NCBI GenBank assembly: GCA_942159475.1
Contig: OW804094.1
Location: 134,526,755-134,590,754 of the forward strand
Origin: Sthenelais limicola
Lineage: Eukaryota; Annelida; Polychaeta; Phyllodocida; Sigalionidae
DNA length: 64,000 nt
Direction of reading: 5' to 3'
Position numbers and translations under genes: made by a program. The notes under the pieces are model-generated. The model was not told where the DNA came from and made no database searches. It was given only the letters and a program-made list of their open reading frames with translations. Each line of letters starts with the position of its first letter. Position 1 is the stretch's first letter. Of the stretch, positions 59,801 to 64,000 are shown one piece after another.

Positions 59801-62800
59801 ACCACCGACCAAAATGTCGCATACCGTAGTGTTTTCTCTTATCAGCGTATCTAGTAATATAATAATGAGTTTCTCGATGTAGCTTTATTTTTCAACTTAA
59901 ATTATCAGCATAGGCTGAGAATAATGTATATATTTACATTATGTCTTGCTGAATCAAATTCATCAAATACAAATACACCAATAATATCAATATTCTCAGA
60001 TGTATGTAATATAATAATTCTCGGGCACATCTGTTGTAACAATTTTAGGACATTACCAAAATCCCCGTCAGGGAAGCATTTCGTCACTATTACAATTGTA
60101 GACACCCACCTACTGTCGGCATCTTCCTTCAGCCAACTGTAAGCTGGATGTCCCTCTATAATATGGTCCAGCAGTTTACCAGTAGCACTCTGGCCTCCCT
60201 CACTCAGGTAGAACCCAGGCACCATGGCCGAGTAATATGGACCCCACACACCAGGTACCAGCACAGACTCCGCAGCAACCTACAATGTTAAATAGCAATC
60301 TGAATCTACATGAAAATATAGCAAATTAAAATAATCAGTGATGTATACATCCACTGACGACATGGTGGTTCCTCAGATGGGGCATATGCAAATGAGGTTA
60401 GAAGTGGGTCAGGGTTGTGTTTCTTATTGTGTTGCTGTAGTGTATTATACATGTTCCTCCGATGGGGGTTTTAAACCTTCTTTTAACCCAAATATATCAA
60501 AAAAGAAATTCATGACACATAGCGGAATGGCTTCGCACCATGTATGGCATGGTTCACCTCAAAGATCTAAGCAATCCGTTAATCGGTTTAGAAGAAGATA
60601 GCGGAAACATATTTGATGCTATTCTAATCAAGATATAGATGCTCATAGGTTAGATAATAAGTTTTTAGTGTGTGGGAAAATAAGTATACCGGTACTTGTC
60701 ATTTTTTAACCCACGAAACGGTAAACCATTCGATCTAGTGCCTACCACTCTCTGCATAGACACGCAATATGATTGCCAGTGGAGATATCCACTGACTGCG
60801 GTGACGTCATGTGAATAATATGTATAGACTGTGCAGCGAGTGGGATGATTATCAGAGCATGTAACAACGATATAGAGTTTAAAGAACGAGTGAGCGAACA
60901 TTATGCATTGAATTAATCACTCTAAAACCGAACATTTTTCTACATTGCTAAGGTGTTCCTTCATCTTAATAAACACACCTGAATAACTATATCGCTCACC
61001 ATGTAGGCGGTCTTATCAATGTAACTCTTTAAATATATCACAGACCTCAAATAAAAAAAAATAAAAAAAGGGGCCTGCCCTTGGGCGACCTGTGGTTATT
61101 AGATAGGCTGCATATATTGAATCAGGCATGTAATTCTGCCAAATCTGAATATAATTTGTTATTCGAAAACATTTAACAGATAAAAATCTGGCATATCTTA
61201 TATGGTAGAAGGATTAACTTTAGGTACTTACGGTCATATGGCAAGCAGAGGTTCCACATATTAAAGCTAAACGAGATGTGAGGCCACAGGAATCATCTAT
61301 GCTTTTGACCCGACACCCGAGGGTACCTATAAGGAAAGGATTCACATAAGTGGCCAAATGTAGACTAGTACAACATTCTCTCTTTTTTAAAACTAACTAA
61401 AAGTACCATTGGAATGTGAATGTAAGTAAAGTATCATCTTAATAGGAGATTTGCATAGCCGCCATTTTGAATCTTGATTGGCATGGAATTTTGGGTTTAA
61501 TATGGTACATTATAAAATCTATAGAAAACATGCCATGTTCAGCATGGACTATTTATCAATGCTCTAATGTCAATATCCATGTATCATACATGTTTCCATG
61601 ACACAAGTCTCCATCTTTCCCATCATGCATTTGGTTTTCATAGATCATTTTTAAAGCTATGATATTTGTGAGAACATTCTTGCAATTTTCGATCAAAATA
61701 TTGCCGAATATTTGTATGTCAGATTTCCTCAGAATCCACCCCAGGATGCACTGTAACAGACATCGTCACATGCGCAGTGGCACATGCAAATCCCCTATAA
61801 AGCAAAGAAGGCTAATGTAAGGCCACTACTCACCTAAGCCTCCGCTGTGAGCGTCTATAATTGAGGTAGCGACGGCAGTGTGAGGAGCCAGGCCCAGGTC
61901 TGCAGCTGCCTGGTTCGTCAGCCCAGAGCCACATGCTTCTCCAGGCGACTGGACAATATTACCTAAACACAGCATATCCAAGGTGAAATTCGTATTCAAT
62001 GAATATACATACAGGTCAACTAACGGGTTGGTTGAAGCAGCGTGAATATATTTTTAGCGACTGAAACCAACGAGTTATTAAATATGCTTTCAGTCATGAA
62101 AATGGAAAAAAAATCAAGTCATAAATTCGAATTTCAAAGGTAATCTTAGTAAAATACAGATTGGTTGCCATGGCAACACCACACAGCTCACTAGTGTGTT
62201 GCGAATCCACGACGCGCAACGACTTAACCAATACGCCATCCCGAATTTTACTTCCTTATGGAATACAGTTTGTTTCTAGGTCATCTCACCAGATATCTCA
62301 ACATTTGTTGAAAACCTGTGGTAAACCATTTCTGACAGCTACAAAGAGTTTAATGAAAGAATGAATGTGGTACTTTAAATATTTAAGAGTGGTATAATAC
62401 CTATTTTGCTGTAGTTGTTACCAATAAGATCTTCCAGGCCGATTGTAGATAGGAAGTCATTGCTCCATCCTGACGTCCCACCGCGACCTGCTTGGTACGT
62501 CCATTTACAGACCAACGAACATAGCGACCTGGTTTATGAAGCGTAGAATACCTTATAACAATGTATGAATAAAATCAACTCTTATTCGGAGGCCCGTTGC
62601 ATGAGGTACCCTGAAGTATAGGCAGATTATACCGTATTGTATTATATATCATATCCTATTGTAACGTATCCTTACCACTAATAGCCCCATTGGCTTTTAG
62701 TAGTAACGTTTGTGGACGTGTTACTGGCATGAAAGCGCTACCACAACTGAATCCCCAGATAGAACGATCTACCTGAACTCATTTGGACAACGACTACTAA

Positions 62801-63488
62801 AGGCTTTAGTAGAAAAGTAAGATCCGACATGCTCTACAGCACCACATATATATGCTAATGTGTACGCTATCTCATGCATTGCAACACCGTTCAGCCCCCA
62901 GGTCCCAGGGAATTCAGACAATGCTATAAAGCTGACTAATACATTTGAGCATGAGAAAATAATCTTCTATTTAGCTTGCTTTTCTTTTCTTAGTGTTTTC
63001 TCTTGAAAGAAGGCGTTGTTTGACAGTTTCAACAAATACATCAAAACCTCATAAATTGTACCTTGACAGTATAGAACAGCGGGGTAAAAGCAGGAAGAAA
63101 TGCATTGACATTTTCGATGCATAGGCATGTCGATCCATTTGTCTCTCTTTTACTGTAAGCTTATCTTGGACAAATAAAAGATTTTCTATTCTATTCTATT
63201 CTATTCTATTCTAGAGACCGTAATGACTGTACATATATATGTATGTGTACATATTTTGGAGCAGAATAAACTGAGGAATATAGCAAATATTCGATACTAA
63301 GCAAAACAAAACAAAAATCCAAACGGTTTTACTTCCTTGTTCAGAGCTCCAAATTCACTAAATAATACAAGAAACAAGAAATTAAGGAAGTAAACTTACC
63401 TAGAGAGGGCTCCAGATGCTTTCCATGTCAGAAAGTCCGGCAGGTCGAAGAAGTGCGCCGCTCTATCCCAACATTCTCGTCTCTTGTG
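56862..63488 (-). CDS. FGGY: FGGY carbohydrate kinase domain-containing protein, D-ribulokinase (5' partial)
   Basis: The family phosphorylates D-ribulose to D-ribulose 5-phosphate in the cytosol. Exons on the minus strand: 63400-63488, 62401-62528, 61834-61962, 61232-61326, 60110-60279, 59512-59668, 58782-58856, 58169-58289, 57683-57777, 57170-57231, 56862-56937. They join in one frame of 398 residues plus TGA. Landmarks: [36 protein letters not shown] (catalytic Asp in DAHSGG), [68 protein letters not shown] (nucleotide binding), [12 protein letters not shown] and the tail [10 protein letters not shown]. The human protein is about 550 residues, so roughly 150 N-terminal residues lie beyond base 64000. 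Confidence 0.95.
58715..58786 (-). repeat. 36-bp duplication spanning an FGGY splice donor
   Basis: TAGAAACTACACTATGTCTC, CGTATACATACCG occurs twice, 36 bases apart. On the minus strand both copies give a CG/GTATGT donor, so exon 58782-58856 has a second identical donor 36 bases downstream that would add 12 in-frame residues. Confidence 0.9.
59720..59770 (+). repeat. CCGAAACGTTGG retroelement-like tail
   Basis: ATCCGAAACGTTGGAATAAA then ATAAATTATATAAAATAAAT. The CCGAAACGT core recurs at 5048 and 16690 (reverse complement) and in variant form near 36060; see findings. Confidence 0.5.
60350..60605 (+). repeat. dispersed repeat family F, copy 2
   Basis: Shares AACCC..., CATAGCGGAATGGCTTCGCA, CCAT and a late GAAGATAGC with 39408-39600. 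In the FGGY intron upstream of exon 60110-60279. Confidence 0.5.
61443..61797 (+). mobile_element. octamer-TIR MITE (family M1), complete copy
   Basis: TAGGAGATTTGCATAG at the left and ATGCAAATCCCCTA at the right are inverted repeats; 355 bases, no coding frame. Ends in TA, compatible with a TA target as in Tc1/mariner-type MITEs. It ends 37 bases from the donor of the FGGY exon 61834-61962. Confidence 0.92.
62017..62220 (+). repeat. dispersed repeat family B, copy 3
   Basis: AACTAACGGGTTGGTTGAAG, GCTTTCAGTCATGAAAATGG and CAGATTGGTTGCCATGGCAA match the 5711 copy; internal deletion of about 30 bases relative to it. Confidence 0.8.
63165..63215 (+). mobile_element. 3' tail of a non-LTR retroelement with (TATTC)n
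   Basis: TTGGACAAATAAAAGATTTT followed by CTATTC repeats; same tail, opposite strand, at 6990-7045. Confidence 0.6.
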
Positions 63489-64000
63489 CTAAAATAACCA
63501 GAAGATTATATTACCGTGAAGCAAGCAGTATCCTCCTTGTAAATCATTCGTGTGGTGACCTATATAAGTATTGTATCGGGATATGGGTGAGATCGACAGA
63601 AAATGCACAATTCCCCTTCACCAATCCTCTCAAATAATCCAAATTTAAGACAAAAATTATGTTCAAAATTCAGTCCAACATAACCAAACAGATTGTTTGA
63701 ATTAAGGCTATATCAAATATACTCAGATATACCTAGTATTGACCGTTTCTCAGCCCAATTTAACAAAATTTACTAAATATGAAGATCTGCCAATTGTACA
63801 TTTTCTGAAGATCTGACCCATATATCTAGAACGGAGGTGGTCTCGGTTCAGTTGACATTGGATCCCCGCGCATGCAGCTATTCGTGCTACATTCAAATCA
63901 AGCCAGTGAAACTAGTCAAGATTTTGTTTATAAAGATCATAAACTCACGTGATCAGACCGAACTACATTCTTGAGGTATCTACGATGTAGACGCAAAATG

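Overview
This looks like AT-rich nuclear DNA from a marine invertebrate animal. The genes have many small exons with GT-AG introns of roughly 100 to 3,000 bases. One gene is a multi-Tudor piRNA-pathway protein, another is animal-type WDR6, and the intergenic DNA is full of MITEs, a tRNA-derived SINE, satellites and decayed Ty3/gypsy and LINE remnants. I cannot place the species. Gene models were built by hand from splice sites, reading-frame continuity and recalled family similarity; no search was run.

Layout. 1-3640: a ~31-bp minisatellite, then a ~162-bp satellite rich in nuclear-receptor half-sites. 3896-18840 (+): WDR6, 20 exons, 995 residues visible, N-terminus missing. 18841-20777: convergent intergenic gap. 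20778-41452 (-): a 23-exon, 1,496-residue TDRD1/Vreteno-like protein with an RRM, a MYND zinc finger and five Tudor modules. 41453-42052: probable bidirectional promoter, with a possible orphan first exon at 42053-42171 (+). 42172-48584: mostly featureless apart from a LINE reverse-transcriptase relic. 48585-55540: a mosaic holding a seven-unit tandem array of an exon-like cassette with a Walker-A-like motif, pieces of at least two Ty3/gypsy elements, and an isolated exon resembling CUTA. 56862-63488 (-): the last 11 exons of FGGY (D-ribulokinase), 398 residues visible, 5' end beyond the window.

The three main genes are housekeeping or germline functions (tRNA wobble methylation, piRNA nuage, pentulose phosphorylation). 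They form no operon or shared pathway. The less ordinary content lies in the repeats and the mosaic: the P-loop cassette array, the CUTA-like exon, TIR families close to splice sites, two duplicated splice donors that would give in-frame isoforms, a GC-AG intron, and a large perfect-looking foldback inside a WDR6 intron.
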